This document shows positions 1 to 8,999 of a stretch of DNA of 64,000 bases, one piece after another. The number at the start of each line of letters is the position of its first letter. The stretch's first letter is position 1. This DNA is from Gloeobacter kilaueensis JS1 (lineage in GTDB: Bacteria; Cyanobacteriota; Cyanobacteriia; Gloeobacterales; Gloeobacteraceae), in assembly GCF_000484535.1 (NCBI RefSeq), contig NC_022600.1, forward strand, positions 2,666,001-2,730,000, read 5' to 3'. Made by a program: the position numbers and the translations under genes. Under the pieces are notes generated by a model, which was not told the DNA's origin, searched no databases, and saw only the letters and a program-made list of their open reading frames with translations.

Positions 1-770
1 CCAACGAGGAATTGGCGAGCAAAGGACTGATTCCCCGCCTGCAGGCACAGCTCTCCAAGGTCAAGACCGAAGAGTTGGCAAGCCGCCAGGGTCTAGAACA
101 GCAGCGCCTGGCGATTGCCGCCGATGCGGCGCGTGCCCAACTGGCCGTACAGACTTCTAAAATCGAGCAGCTGCGCACGCTGGTCCAGCTGCGCAACAGC
201 CGCGTCGATTCGCTGAAGGTGCGCGCGGGTCTTGCCGGCGTACTCCAGCAGTTGCCCCTCGACATTGGCCAGCGGGTCACCCCCGGTACCAACCTGGCCC
301 GCGTCGCCGACCCGCGCACGCTCAAAGCCGAACTGAAGATAGCCGAGACCCAGGCAAAGGACATCCAGCTGGGGCAACCTGCCAGCGTCGATACACACAA
401 CGGCACGGTGACCGGCACGGTAGCGCGCATCGACCCGGCGGTGCAAAACGGGACGGTGACGGTGGACGTGCGCCTGATGGGCAGCCTCCCTGCTGGAGCG
501 CGTCCGGATTTGAGCGTCGATGGCACGATCGAGCTGGAGCGGCTGAGGAACGTGCTGTTTGTCGGTCGCCCGGCCTTTGGCCAGGAGAACCAGACGGTGG
601 GCCTCTTTAAGCTCGACGCTGAGGGGACGGAGGCGAGCCGGGTACCGGTGCGGCTGGGCAAAAGCTCCGTCAACACGATCGAAGTGCTCTCTGGCCTCAG
701 GGAGGGGGAGCGGGTGATTCTCTCAGACATGTCTGCCCAGGAAAGTTACAACCGCATTCGCTTACAGTAA
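1..770 (+). CDS. HlyD/MacA-family periplasmic adaptor (5'-truncated)
   Basis: This is the C-terminal part of a membrane-fusion (periplasmic adaptor) protein that would link an inner-membrane ABC transporter to an outer-membrane channel. The frame is open to the window edge (codons from base 3), so the TTG at 12 is not a true start. The first 65 or so visible residues are rich in Q, E, K, R and A, as in the adaptor coiled-coil hairpin. They are followed by a lipoyl-like segment with GVLQQLPLDIGQRVTPG and then beta-barrel sequence. The ABC ATPase gene begins 14 bp after the stop, so the two are likely co-transcribed, as in DevBCA or MacAB systems. The N-terminal membrane anchor lies outside the window. 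Confidence 0.85.
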   Translation, partial: NEELASKGLIPRLQAQLSKVKTEELASRQGLEQQRLAIAADAARAQLAVQTSKIEQLRTLVQLRNSRVDSLKVRAGLAGVLQQLPLDIGQRVTPGTNLARVADPRTLKAELKIAETQAKDIQLGQPASVDTHNGTVTGTVARIDPAVQNGTVTVDVRLMGSLPAGARPDLSVDGTIELERLRNVLFVGRPAFGQENQTVGLFKLDAEGTEASRVPVRLGKSSVNTIEVLSGLREGERVILSDMSAQESYNRIRLQ

Positions 771-784
771 GGAGCCTTCCGCTT

Positions 785-1510
785 ATGAGTACATCCGATG
801 CGCCCTTGATTCGCCTGAGCGGTGTGAGCAAAGTGTTTCTCACCGACGAAGTCGAGACCCGCGCCCTCGCAGGCGTCGATCTCGAAATTCACCCTGGCGA
901 GTACGTCTCGATCGCCGGTCCTTCCGGCTGCGGCAAATCCACCCTCCTCGCTATCCTCGGGCTGCTCGACTCCCCCAGCGAGGGCACCTACCAGCTGCAC
1001 GGCAAACCGGTGGAGAGCCTCGATCTCATCGAGCGCTCCCGCATCCGCAACCGCGAGATCGGCTTTATCTTCCAGAGCTTCAACTTGATTGGCGATCTAA
1101 ACGTCGCCGAGAACGTCGAGTTGCCTTTGACCTACCGGGGGTTGAGCGAGGCGGAGCGCAAGAAGCGGGTCAAGCAAGCCCTTGAGCGCGTCGAGATGAG
1201 CCACCGCACCAGACACTACCCGGCCCAACTGTCGGGCGGTCAGCAGCAGCGGGTCGCCGTCGCCCGTGCGCTGGCGGGTTCACCGGCGATTTTGCTGGCG
1301 GACGAGCCGACGGGGAACCTCGATTCGGTCAACGGTCAGGCGGTGATGGACCTGTTGGCGGAGTTGCACGCCGGGGGAGCGACGATCTGCATGGTCACCC
1401 ACGATCCGCGCTTTGCCGGTTTTGCCGGGCGCAGTATCCACCTGCTCGATGGCAAGGTTGTCTCCGCCGAGCAGGCCCAGGTGAGCAGCTTGAAAGAGGC
1501 GGCGCGCTAA
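785..1510 (+). CDS. ABC transporter ATP-binding protein (MacB/LolD/DevA type)
   Basis: This 241-residue ABC ATPase would power an adaptor-linked exporter. Visible motifs are Walker A GPSGCGKST (about residues 45-53), Q-loop Gln97, signature LSGGQQQR (about 149-156), Walker B ILLADEPT (about 169-176) and an H-loop in MVTHD. Length and motif context match the LolD/MacB/DevA subgroup. A GGAG lies about 11 bp before the ATG. The upstream adaptor is 14 bp away. A permease gene is not seen downstream, so it may lie before the window. The transported substrate cannot be told from the sequence. Confidence 0.9.
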   Translation: MSTSDAPLIRLSGVSKVFLTDEVETRALAGVDLEIHPGEYVSIAGPSGCGKSTLLAILGLLDSPSEGTYQLHGKPVESLDLIERSRIRNREIGFIFQSFNLIGDLNVAENVELPLTYRGLSEAERKKRVKQALERVEMSHRTRHYPAQLSGGQQQRVAVARALAGSPAILLADEPTGNLDSVNGQAVMDLLAELHAGGATICMVTHDPRFAGFAGRSIHLLDGKVVSAEQAQVSSLKEAAR

Positions 1511-1512
1511 AT

Positions 1513-2586
1513 TCAGGAGTGGACTGGCAGCCGGACCGTGAAGTTGCTGCCTCTGCCCGGTTCGCTCTCAAGGCTGAGGGTGCCGCCGTGGGCTTCGACG
1601 ATCTGGCGGCTCAGGTGCAGGCCCATGCCACTGCCTTCTTTGTTGTGGCTGCCCTGGGAAAAGCGCCGAAAAAGCGCCGCCTGTTCCTCGGGCCGGATAC
1701 CGGGGCCGGTATCGCTCACAGCAAAGCAGACGAGGGAATCGACGGCGTTCGTGCAGACACGGATGCTGCCCTGGTCGGTAAATTTGATCGCATTGCCAAT
1801 CAGGTTGGTGAGCACCCGGCGCAGTTCGAGATGATCGGCCTGCACTCTGGGCACCGGCTTGAGGTTGGTGTCGAGTTCGAGGCGCTTTTCGGTGGCGAGC
1901 GGTGCCAGCTCGGCGCACACCTGCTCGGCAAGTTCGACGAGGTCCGTAGGCTGAAAGTGCAGGCGTTTGGCTCCTGCCTCGTAGCGGTAGACATCGAGCA
2001 GGGTCCGCACCAGGGCCAGCAGGTTGCTGTTGGAGCGGTTCATGATCGAGATCGCCTCGGCCATCTGGGGGGGCATCTCGCCTAAGGCTCCCTGATTTAA
2101 CAGGCCGAACATGCGATCGGCGGCCACCAGGGGGGTACGCAGATCGTGGGCGAGGCGGGTCACAAAATCTTCGCGCTGGCGGGCAATCGTGTCGCGCTCG
2201 GTGATCGAGCGCTTGAGGCGCAGGAGGGAGCGCACCCGTGCCAGCAACTCGTCCGGCTCGATCGGCTTGCGGATAAATTCGTCCGCGCCGGCATCGAGGC
2301 CGAGGGCAGCGCTGGGCCGATCGGAGGCGGTGACGAGCAAGATGGGCAGGAAGGGCAACCGCAGATCCGACTTGATCCGGCGGGTGACCTCGTAGCCGTC
2401 CATTCCCGGCATCATGACGTCGAGCAGCACCAGATCGGGAGGGTTCTTGTAGACCTTTTCAAGACACTCCGGGCCGGAGCTGGCGGTCTCGATTTGATAG
2501 CCTTCGCTCGAGAGTAAGAACTGAACCAGGACAATATTGTCAGGCAGATCGTCTACGACCAGAATGCGTTCGGGAGCAGGTGACAT
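1513..2586 (-). CDS. Response regulator-histidine kinase hybrid
   Basis: This signalling protein has its receiver domain in front of the kinase. The receiver spans about residues 7-122, with ILVVDDLPDN and the phospho-acceptor Asp in LVLLDVMMPGMDG. It is followed by a HisKA dimerisation helix with the phosphorylatable His in LAHDLRTPL and a HATPase domain with N-box NLIGNAIKFT, G1 DTGPGI and G2 GSGMGL. No membrane segment or sensor domain is visible, so it is likely a soluble kinase that takes its input through the receiver. I chose the ATG at 2586. An in-frame GTG at 2595 would add three residues, and neither start has a clear Shine-Dalgarno. The cognate partner is unknown. Confidence 0.88.
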   Translation of the reverse strand: MSPAPERILVVDDLPDNIVLVQFLLSSEGYQIETASSGPECLEKVYKNPPDLVLLDVMMPGMDGYEVTRRIKSDLRLPFLPILLVTASDRPSAALGLDAGADEFIRKPIEPDELLARVRSLLRLKRSITERDTIARQREDFVTRLAHDLRTPLVAADRMFGLLNQGALGEMPPQMAEAISIMNRSNSNLLALVRTLLDVYRYEAGAKRLHFQPTDLVELAEQVCAELAPLATEKRLELDTNLKPVPRVQADHLELRRVLTNLIGNAIKFTDQGSIRVCTNAVDSLVCFAVSDTGPGIRPEEQAALFRRFSQGSHNKEGSGMGLHLSRQIVEAHGGTLSLESEPGRGSNFTVRLPVHS

Positions 2587-2760
2587 AAAGGGCACGAAGT
2601 GGGGAACAAAGGTCTTTTTGTTGCTGCCGGAGGAGCAGGAACCGAACTGTATTCCAGTGAACAGATCGTCTCCTACGGTATAACACCCACGGGCAAGCGC
2701 ATCCCACCGGAGGTAGAGTTTTAGAAAACATTATGAATAATTCTCAGATACTATACTGCT

Positions 2761-3393
2761 TCAATGCTCGAATATCGACAGATAACCGAGCAGATCCAGT
2801 TCTACCTGGGTCGGCAAAAACGCGAAGCAGCGCAAGGCCAGATCGAGCCGGCCCTCGCGCCGGAGCATCGACTCCAGCTTGTGCCAGGCAGGAATCAAGT
2901 AGCGCACGTCGTTGGCGGCGTAGCGCAACTGCTCGTCGGTGAGTTCGAGAACCGCCCCCCAATCGGAACTCTGAGCCGATTTATCCAGCTCGACCCCTAC
3001 CGTCTCCGCAATCAGGTCCTTCAGACCGTGCCGGGGACTGTAGGTGCGCGCCAGTTTGCTCGCCACCTTGGTACAGACAATCGGCTGCACGTAGATGCCC
3101 AGGTGGTAGCGGAGCATGGCGACATCGAAGCGGGCGTAGTGAAACAGTTTCACAGGCCCGGACGCCTCCAGGACCCGTTTGAGTTGGGGAGCCTGCTTGA
3201 GCCCCTGGGGGATGCGCACGACGCTCACCAGGCCCGTCGAATCGCACAGCTGCACCAGGCAGAGGCGGTCGCGCTGCGGCAGGAGGCCCATCGCCTCGGT
3301 ATCCACTGCTAAGTGTTCGCTCGTCAAATAGACCTCAGCGACCGATTCAGAGAGGTCGTCGCTAAAAATGTGGACCGCAGCCAGCTCGCCCAT
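2761..3393 (-). CDS. Ribonuclease D-like 3'-5' exonuclease
   Basis: This DEDDy-type exonuclease probably trims RNA 3' ends. The three exonuclease motifs are present: Exo I VDTEAMG (Asp and Glu), Exo II HYARFDVAML and Exo III YAANDVRYL, with the catalytic Tyr and Asp. The 210-residue product lacks the HRDC domains of E. coli RNase D, as is usual for short cyanobacterial versions. The frame stays open to 3624, but the ATG at 3393 starts the conserved domain and avoids overlap with the divergent UbiB-family gene at 3436. Confidence 0.87.
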   Translation of the reverse strand: MGELAAVHIFSDDLSESVAEVYLTSEHLAVDTEAMGLLPQRDRLCLVQLCDSTGLVSVVRIPQGLKQAPQLKRVLEASGPVKLFHYARFDVAMLRYHLGIYVQPIVCTKVASKLARTYSPRHGLKDLIAETVGVELDKSAQSSDWGAVLELTDEQLRYAANDVRYLIPAWHKLESMLRREGRLDLALRCFAFLPTQVELDLLGYLSIFEH

Positions 3394-3435
3394 GGATACT
3401 CGAAGAAATCTTGAGAAAATGTTAACCTTTATTAC

Positions 3436-5274
3436 ATGCGCGCTACCACTGAGCTGTCCGTGCCGCCTCGCCCGGCGAGTGCCGCCGCTAACCAGTCTGC
3501 CACTGCGGTTCCTCTCAAGTCCTACGATCCGAACTTGATTGCCCGCTACGCCGAGCGGAGGCCGGGCCGGGTGCTTGGCCGCCTTCTGCGCACTATCTGG
3601 CCTTTTTTGCTGTTTTTTTTGCAACTGCAGTGGGACCGCGCCTCCGGGGCAGGTGCGCGCAACCAGATCAAGCGCGCCGTGCGGTTGCGGGAGATCCTCA
3701 CCGACCTTGGTCCTACCTACATCAAGATTGGCCAGGCGCTCTCGACCCGCCCGGATCTGGTACCGCCCGCTTATCTAGATGAGTTGACCCTGCTGCAGGA
3801 CCGCCTGCCGCCGGTACCCAACAGCGAGGCGTTCGCCCTGATTCGAGCCGGTCTGGGCCGCGACCCGGCGGAAATTTACGCCGAATTTGATCCGGAGCCT
3901 ATCGCCGCTGCCTCCCTCGGCCAGGTCTACCGCGCCCGGCTGAAGACCGGCGAGCGGGTGGCAGTCAAGGTGCAGCGCCCCAACTTGATCCCGACTGTCA
4001 TGCTCGATCTCTACCTGCAGCGGCGGTTGCTGGGCTGGATCGAGCGCAACGTCCGCCAGGTCAAAAGCGACCTGCAGGCGATCCTCGACGAATTTGGCCG
4101 CAAGCTCTTCGAGGAGATGGACTACGTTCAGGAGGGCAAAAACGCCGAGCGCTTCGCGAGCTTTTTTGTCACCTCGATGCCCGAAATTTATGTGCCGCGC
4201 ATCTACTGGGACTACACCTGCCGTCAGGTGTTGACGATGGAGTGGATCGACGGCCTCAAGCTCACCCGCCTCGAAGAGATCGAAAGAGCCGGTCTCAACG
4301 CGCGCGCGGTGATCGAAGCGGGGGTGCAGTGCTCGCTCCGGCAACTGTTGGAACACGGTTTTTTTCACGCCGACCCCCATCCGGGCAATCTGCTGGTGAT
4401 GGCGGATGGCCGCCTCGCGTACCTCGATTTTGGAATGATGAGCGAGGTCGAACCCGCCCAGCGCTACGGCCTGATCCAGGCGATTGTCCATATGGTCAAC
4501 CGCGACTTTGAAGGTCTGGCGCGGGACTACGTTCAGCTGGGTTTTCTAAAGAGCGATCAAGACCTCACCCCGATCGTGCCGGTGCTCGAGGCGGTCTTTG
4601 GTCAGGCTCTCGGCTCCAGCATCGGCAGCCTCAACATCAAGAGCATCACCGACAACATGTCGGCGATGATGTACGACCTGCCCTTTCGGGTGCCCGCCTT
4701 CTTTGCGCTCATCATCCGCTCGCTGGTCACCCTCGAAGGGATCGCCATCTCCGTCGATCCCGAATTCAAGGTGCTCGAAGTCGCTTACCCTTACGTCGCC
4801 CGTCGCCTCTTAAGCGACAACGCTCCCCAATTGCGCGCCTCGCTGAGCGAGCTGCTCTTCAAAGACGGTGCCTTTCGCTGGAACCGGCTTGAAAATCTGG
4901 TGCGCAACGCCCGCAGCGCCAGGGAGTACAACATCAACCGCGCCCTCGATCAGGCGGCAGAATTTTTGCTCTCCGAGCGCGGGGCGGCGATTCGCGAAAA
5001 ACTCATCGATGAGCTGACCGCTACGAAGACCGTTAACCCGAACGTGCCGGGCGGCAGTGCCAGCGGACTGCAAAATCTCGAGCGGCTCTGGTCGCTGCTG
5101 CGCGAAGATCCAAAGCTCGATGTCCGGCATCTTTTTGCAGTGCTGAGCAAGCTCGTCCTCAAGCCCGAGGGCCGCGATCTCAGCCGCCGGGTGGCAGGCC
5201 GCCTGCTGGAGCGCGAGTTGGCCCGCCTGTTGCGTCGGGCTCTGCTGCCGGGGATTCCCAGCGCTGCCCTCTGA
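3436..5274 (+). CDS. ABC1/UbiB-family atypical kinase
   Basis: This 612-residue protein belongs to the UbiB/ABC1/ADCK family, whose members support quinone or prenyl-lipid metabolism and are found at membranes. Family motifs are the KxGQ-like YIKIGQALSTRPD, the Ala-rich nucleotide loop AASLGQVYRA, the lysine strand VAVKVQRP, the catalytic loop HADPHPGNLL and the DFG-like YLDFGMM. The N-terminal 60 residues include a hydrophobic stretch with WPFLLFFLQLQW. Cyanobacteria carry several such paralogues. Which one this is, and its substrate, cannot be told here. It is divergent from the RNase D gene, with 42 bp between the starts. Confidence 0.92.
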   Translation: MRATTELSVPPRPASAAANQSATAVPLKSYDPNLIARYAERRPGRVLGRLLRTIWPFLLFFLQLQWDRASGAGARNQIKRAVRLREILTDLGPTYIKIGQALSTRPDLVPPAYLDELTLLQDRLPPVPNSEAFALIRAGLGRDPAEIYAEFDPEPIAAASLGQVYRARLKTGERVAVKVQRPNLIPTVMLDLYLQRRLLGWIERNVRQVKSDLQAILDEFGRKLFEEMDYVQEGKNAERFASFFVTSMPEIYVPRIYWDYTCRQVLTMEWIDGLKLTRLEEIERAGLNARAVIEAGVQCSLRQLLEHGFFHADPHPGNLLVMADGRLAYLDFGMMSEVEPAQRYGLIQAIVHMVNRDFEGLARDYVQLGFLKSDQDLTPIVPVLEAVFGQALGSSIGSLNIKSITDNMSAMMYDLPFRVPAFFALIIRSLVTLEGIAISVDPEFKVLEVAYPYVARRLLSDNAPQLRASLSELLFKDGAFRWNRLENLVRNARSAREYNINRALDQAAEFLLSERGAAIREKLIDELTATKTVNPNVPGGSASGLQNLERLWSLLREDPKLDVRHLFAVLSKLVLKPEGRDLSRRVAGRLLERELARLLRRALLPGIPSAAL

Positions 5275-5360
5275 GGCGGGCTTCTCCTTAGCAAAAGGGA
5301 AGAATCTGCCCTACTTTGCCCTTACAATCTGGGGTATCCACACACTCAGGTGCCGAAGCG

Positions 5361-6752
5361 ATGGCAATCGACCCCCCGCTCACTCCGTCTAACTCCGGGC
5401 AAACGAAACTGGTCGATCCATACTTACAAATTGAGGGAGGGTACCGGCTCAGCGGCGAGGTGACGATAAGCGGTGCCAAAAATTCTTCTTTGGCCCTGAT
5501 GGCGGCGGCCCTGTTGACGATGGACGGCTGTCGGCTGCACAACGTTCCGGGGCTGGCGGACATCCGGATGATGAGTGCGATTCTCGAATCGCTCGGGGTG
5601 CGGGTGCGCTCCCACGCTCCCAACACCCTCGACATCGACGCCCGCTTTTTGAGCGTCCACCGCGCCCCCTACGAACTGGTCAACAGTCTGCGCGCCAGCT
5701 TCTTCATCCTGGGGCCGATCCTGGCCCGGCTGGGGATGGCCCGCATTCCGCTGCCGGGCGGCTGCGCGATCGGGGCGCGGCCCGTCGATCTGCACGTGCG
5801 CGGTCTGCAGGCGCTCGGAGCCGAGGTGCGCATCGAGCACGGCATCGTCGAGGCCCGCGCCCGCAAACTGAGGGGCGGTCGCATCCACCTCGACTACCCG
5901 AGTGTCGGGGCAACCGAGACGATCATGATGGCGGCCACCCTCGCCGAAGGGGAGACCGTAATCGAAAATGCCGCCCAGGAGCCGGAGGTCTGCGATCTGG
6001 CCAACTTCTGCCGCTCCCTGGGAGCGCGCATCCGGGGTGCCGGGACCAAGACGATTGTGGTAAGTGGCGTCCCCCGCCTGCACGGCAGCGAGTACCACGT
6101 CATCCCCGACCGCATCGAGATCGGCACCTTTATGGCCGCCGCCGCGATCACCCGCTCGACGCTGCGCATCGGGCCGGTCGTGCCCGAACATATCGGGGCG
6201 GTGGTGGCCAAGCTGCGCGAGATGGGTTCGCAGGTGAGCCTGATAGGGAGCGACACCCTCGAAGTGAGCCCTGGCCGGGTGATGGCGGCGAGCGACATCG
6301 AGACATTGCCCTTTCCGGGCTTTCCCACCGACATGCAGGCCCAGTTTATGAGCGTGCTCGCGGTGAGCGAGGGCACGAGCATCATCTCCGAGACCGTCTT
6401 TGAAAATCGCCTGATGCACGTCCCCGAACTCAACCGCCTCGGAGCCGATATCCGGGTGCGCTCCGGCCATGCAATCGTGCGCGGCGTGCTCAAGCTCTCG
6501 GGGGCACCGGTGGTGGCCACCGACCTGCGCGCCTCCGCCGCCCTCGTGATCGCGGGTCTGGCTGCCCACGGCACGACGACGATCACCGGCCTGCACCACC
6601 TCGATCGCGGCTACGAAAATATTGAGTTAAAGTTGCAGCGCCTGGGTGCCCGCATCGAGCGGCATCTTCCCGTTGCCCAGGTGAACGAGGTAAGCGATGC
6701 AGTGGCTGCTGTTGCTGCCGTTGCTGGCGCAGACGCCGGAGCCGCCGGTTGA
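5361..6752 (+). CDS. murA: UDP-N-acetylglucosamine 1-carboxyvinyltransferase
   Basis: MurA transfers enolpyruvate from PEP to UDP-GlcNAc, the first committed step of peptidoglycan synthesis in the cytoplasm. The N-terminal signature [10 protein letters not shown] and the catalytic-Cys loop [13 protein letters not shown] are intact, and the length (463 residues from this ATG) fits the family plus a short tail. The frame extends to a TTG at 5316, but the ATG at 5361 is the likelier start. The last 20 or so residues are a low-complexity Ala/Val/Gly tail. It is encoded where the gene overlaps the next ORF by 56 bp in another frame, so it may be a late extension of the MurA C-terminus. Confidence 0.93.
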   Translation: MAIDPPLTPSNSGQTKLVDPYLQIEGGYRLSGEVTISGAKNSSLALMAAALLTMDGCRLHNVPGLADIRMMSAILESLGVRVRSHAPNTLDIDARFLSVHRAPYELVNSLRASFFILGPILARLGMARIPLPGGCAIGARPVDLHVRGLQALGAEVRIEHGIVEARARKLRGGRIHLDYPSVGATETIMMAATLAEGETVIENAAQEPEVCDLANFCRSLGARIRGAGTKTIVVSGVPRLHGSEYHVIPDRIEIGTFMAAAAITRSTLRIGPVVPEHIGAVVAKLREMGSQVSLIGSDTLEVSPGRVMAASDIETLPFPGFPTDMQAQFMSVLAVSEGTSIISETVFENRLMHVPELNRLGADIRVRSGHAIVRGVLKLSGAPVVATDLRASAALVIAGLAAHGTTTITGLHHLDRGYENIELKLQRLGARIERHLPVAQVNEVSDAVAAVAAVAGADAGAAG

Positions 6753-7359
6753 AACCCAACCAGCTTCGGTTCCAAGCCTGACCCCAGCTCCCAATCCCAT
6801 CCCCCAGCCTGAGGCTCCCACCGAGGCCACCCTCAAAATCGGCGGCTATACGATCTTGAGCCTGCGCGGCGCTGACAGTACGGCCAGAGTCGAGCAGGCC
6901 CTCCAGCGCTTCAACGACATCGTCCACGACGCCCCCCAGCCGCAGCTCACTGTCGCGGTGCGCGGCAACGACGGCGGCGCAGTCCTGCTCGTCAATGGCC
7001 GGGGGCTCATCGACTTTACCCCCCGCGACACGATCCCCAACGGCACCTCGCGGGTGCTGCCCATCGCCCGCGTCTGGGCGGGCCGCCTCAAGGCGGTGCT
7101 CTCCAACCCGACTGTGATCAAAAGCCTCTTTGTCTTCACTGGCCTGCCGGAGCGCTTTTCGTACAACGGCGCTGATTTTGCCCGTGGGGCCGCTCCAGCC
7201 ACCGACGTCGGTCGCTTTACCACCGACGGCAGCCGCACTGCCCCCGACAGCACCGGCAAAAGCTACGTGCTTTTTTGGGACTCCCAACTGCCCCTGCCCC
7301 AGAACACCCTCTTTCTGCTCAACCGCTACCGCGAGTTCGTCCCCTACACCCATCTTTAA
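6697..7359 (+). CDS. Secreted/periplasmic hypothetical protein
   Basis: This 220-residue protein starts with a short hydrophobic leader ([12 protein letters not shown]) typical of an export signal. A Pro-rich linker (about residues 13-45) and a globular region follow. The piece [20 protein letters not shown] faintly recalls the periplasmic N-terminal domain seen before some MscS-like channels, but no channel helices follow. The start lies 56 bp inside the murA 3' end in a different frame, so it is probably translationally coupled. No catalytic motif is seen and I do not recognise the family with confidence. Confidence 0.7.
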   Translation: MQWLLLLPLLAQTPEPPVETQPASVPSLTPAPNPIPQPEAPTEATLKIGGYTILSLRGADSTARVEQALQRFNDIVHDAPQPQLTVAVRGNDGGAVLLVNGRGLIDFTPRDTIPNGTSRVLPIARVWAGRLKAVLSNPTVIKSLFVFTGLPERFSYNGADFARGAAPATDVGRFTTDGSRTAPDSTGKSYVLFWDSQLPLPQNTLFLLNRYREFVPYTHL

Positions 7360-7363
7360 CGAC

Positions 7364-7385
7364 TGACAGCTATTGAAATCTGTCA
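7364..7385. promoter_or_regulatory. Inverted repeat upstream of aldo/keto reductase gene
   Basis: TGACAG and CTGTCA form 6-bp arms separated by 10 bp, 44 bp before the reductase ATG. It could be a regulator site or part of the 3' end of the preceding transcript. No clear promoter hexamers could be placed. Confidence 0.35.
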
Positions 7386-7403
7386 TTTGTTATGAGAAGA
7401 TGG

Positions 7404-7416
7404 TGTCGTAGCGACA
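7404..7416. promoter_or_regulatory. Palindrome, candidate TetR operator
   Basis: TGTCG-TAG-CGACA is a perfect 5-bp-arm palindrome with a 3-bp centre, 12 bp before the ATG of the aldo/keto reductase. Its shape fits TetR-family sites, and a TetR gene is the next gene of the same operon. Binding is inferred. Confidence 0.4.
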
Positions 7417-7428
7417 ACGAGGCAGGCA

Positions 7429-8409
7429 ATGGAGATGCGGCAGCTGGGTAAAGATGGGCCGACGGTTTCGCTGTTGGGCCTGGGGTGCATGGGGATGTCC
7501 GACTTTTATGGACCGGCGGACGAAAAGGAGAGTATCGCAACGATCCGGGCGGCCCTCGAAGCGGGGGTGACGTTCTTCAATACCGGCGATTTTTATGGCA
7601 TGGGCCACAACGAACTCCTGTTGCGCGAGGCGCTCAAGGGCCGGCGCGAGCGGGCCTTTATCTCGGTCAAATTTGGTGCCCTGCGCAGTCCGGATAATCG
7701 CTTTCTCGGCTTCGATGGCCGACCGGCGGCGGTGAAGACCTTTTTGAGCTACAGCCTCAAGCGCCTCGGGACCGACTACATCGACCTCTACGAACCGGCC
7801 CGCGTCGATCCGGCGGTGCCGATCGAGGAGACAGTCGGTGCGATCGCAGATCTGGTCCAGGCGGGCTACGTGCGCCACATCGGTCTTTCCGAGGCGTCCG
7901 CCGCCACGATTCGTCGCGCCCACGCCGTTCATCCGATTGCAGCCCTGGAGCGCGAGTACTCGCTTATCGATCGCGAGATCGAGGCTGAGATTCTACCGGT
8001 GTTGCGGGAGCTGGGCATTGGCCTGGTCGCCTACGGCGTGCTGTCGCGGGGCCTTCTGAGCAACAAGGCCACAGGCGAACTGGCCCCCGGCGATTTTCGT
8101 TCCACTCTGCCGCGCTTTATGGGCGAAAATTTGCAGCGCAACCTGAGTCTGGTGGAAACCCTTGCCCAACTGGCCTCAGAGGTGGGGGCGAGCACAGCCC
8201 AACTGGCAATTGCCTGGGTGCTGGCCCAGGGCGCGGACATCGTGCCCCTGGTGGGAGCCCGCCGCCCCGAACGCCTCGAAGAAGCGCTCGGAGCCACCCG
8301 CCTTCACCTCAGCCTTGAGCAACTGGCCCGCATCGAGGCGGCTCTGCCACCGGGTTCGGTGAGTGGAACGCGCTACGATGCTCAACAGATGACGATGGTA
8401 GACGGCTGA
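7429..8409 (+). CDS. Aldo/keto reductase family protein, catalytic residues altered
   Basis: This is a 326-residue TIM-barrel aldo/keto reductase that would reduce carbonyls with NADPH. The glycine-rich start LGLGCMGMSDFYG and the C-terminal cofactor region VPLVGARRPERLEEAL are recognisable. Of the usual Asp-Tyr-Lys-His tetrad, Tyr56 and Lys81 are kept. The Asp position is Asn51 (FFNTGDFYG) and the His position is Ala124 (YEPAR). To my knowledge the Ala variant occurs in a known subgroup, but Asn for Asp is unusual and may weaken proton relay. A GAGGCAGG motif precedes the ATG. A TetR regulator starts 4 bp after the stop, so the pair is likely one operon. Confidence 0.88.
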   Translation: MEMRQLGKDGPTVSLLGLGCMGMSDFYGPADEKESIATIRAALEAGVTFFNTGDFYGMGHNELLLREALKGRRERAFISVKFGALRSPDNRFLGFDGRPAAVKTFLSYSLKRLGTDYIDLYEPARVDPAVPIEETVGAIADLVQAGYVRHIGLSEASAATIRRAHAVHPIAALEREYSLIDREIEAEILPVLRELGIGLVAYGVLSRGLLSNKATGELAPGDFRSTLPRFMGENLQRNLSLVETLAQLASEVGASTAQLAIAWVLAQGADIVPLVGARRPERLEEALGATRLHLSLEQLARIEAALPPGSVSGTRYDAQQMTMVDG

Positions 8410-8413
8410 AGCG

Positions 8414-8995
8414 TTGAGTGAGATTACCCGCGAAAAGATTCTGGAGACAGCCGTGGCCCTGTTGCGTCGCCACGGCCTCTCCAAAGTCGCCGTCACAGAC
8501 GTGGCCCGCGCCCTGGGCATGAGCCACGGCAACATCTACCGGCACTTTGCCAGCAAAGCCGACCTGCTCGATGCGATCGCCGAGCGCTGGCTGCATACGG
8601 TGACAGAACCGCTGCAGGCCATCGTCGAGGGAGCAGATCCAGCTGCGGTCCGCCTCGAAGCCTGGGTGCTCGAGTTGATGCGGCTCAAGCAACACAAGCT
8701 CACCGACGATCCAGAACTTTTTGCGGTCTATCATTCGATCGCCGAGGCGGCGCGGGGGGTGATCGAGCACCACGTCGCCGAATTGTTGGCCCAATTGACC
8801 CGGATCGTCTCAGAGGGCAACGCCGGCGGTGAATTTACCGTCCGCGAGCCGGCCCAAGCTGCCCGCGCGATCTTACAGGCCACCTTCGCCTTTCACCATC
8901 CGGCGCTCCTGTCCCAACACCGGACCCCAAGCGAAGCGGAGGCCCGCGCCGTCGTCGCCCTGCTGATTGCCGGACTGCGCAGCGGCGCACTCTAA
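8414..8995 (+). CDS. TetR-family transcriptional regulator
   Basis: This is a 193-residue TetR-family repressor. The N-terminal helix-turn-helix is clear (VAVTDVARALGMSHGNIYRHFASKADLL, residues about 24-51, split here only for description), followed by a variable ligand-binding domain. The only plausible start is a TTG at 8414, because the next in-frame Met is inside the HTH. It sits 4 bp behind the aldo/keto reductase gene and probably controls that operon through palindromes upstream of 7429. The ligand is unknown. Confidence 0.87.
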   Translation: MSEITREKILETAVALLRRHGLSKVAVTDVARALGMSHGNIYRHFASKADLLDAIAERWLHTVTEPLQAIVEGADPAAVRLEAWVLELMRLKQHKLTDDPELFAVYHSIAEAARGVIEHHVAELLAQLTRIVSEGNAGGEFTVREPAQAARAILQATFAFHHPALLSQHRTPSEAEARAVVALLIAGLRSGAL

Positions 8996-8999
8996 ATTT

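Noticed and set aside
5424-6599. 391-residue minus-strand frame opposite murA
   Set aside because: Shadow of murA. Composition is dominated by His, Gly, Asp and Arg, typical of antisense frames in GC-rich DNA.
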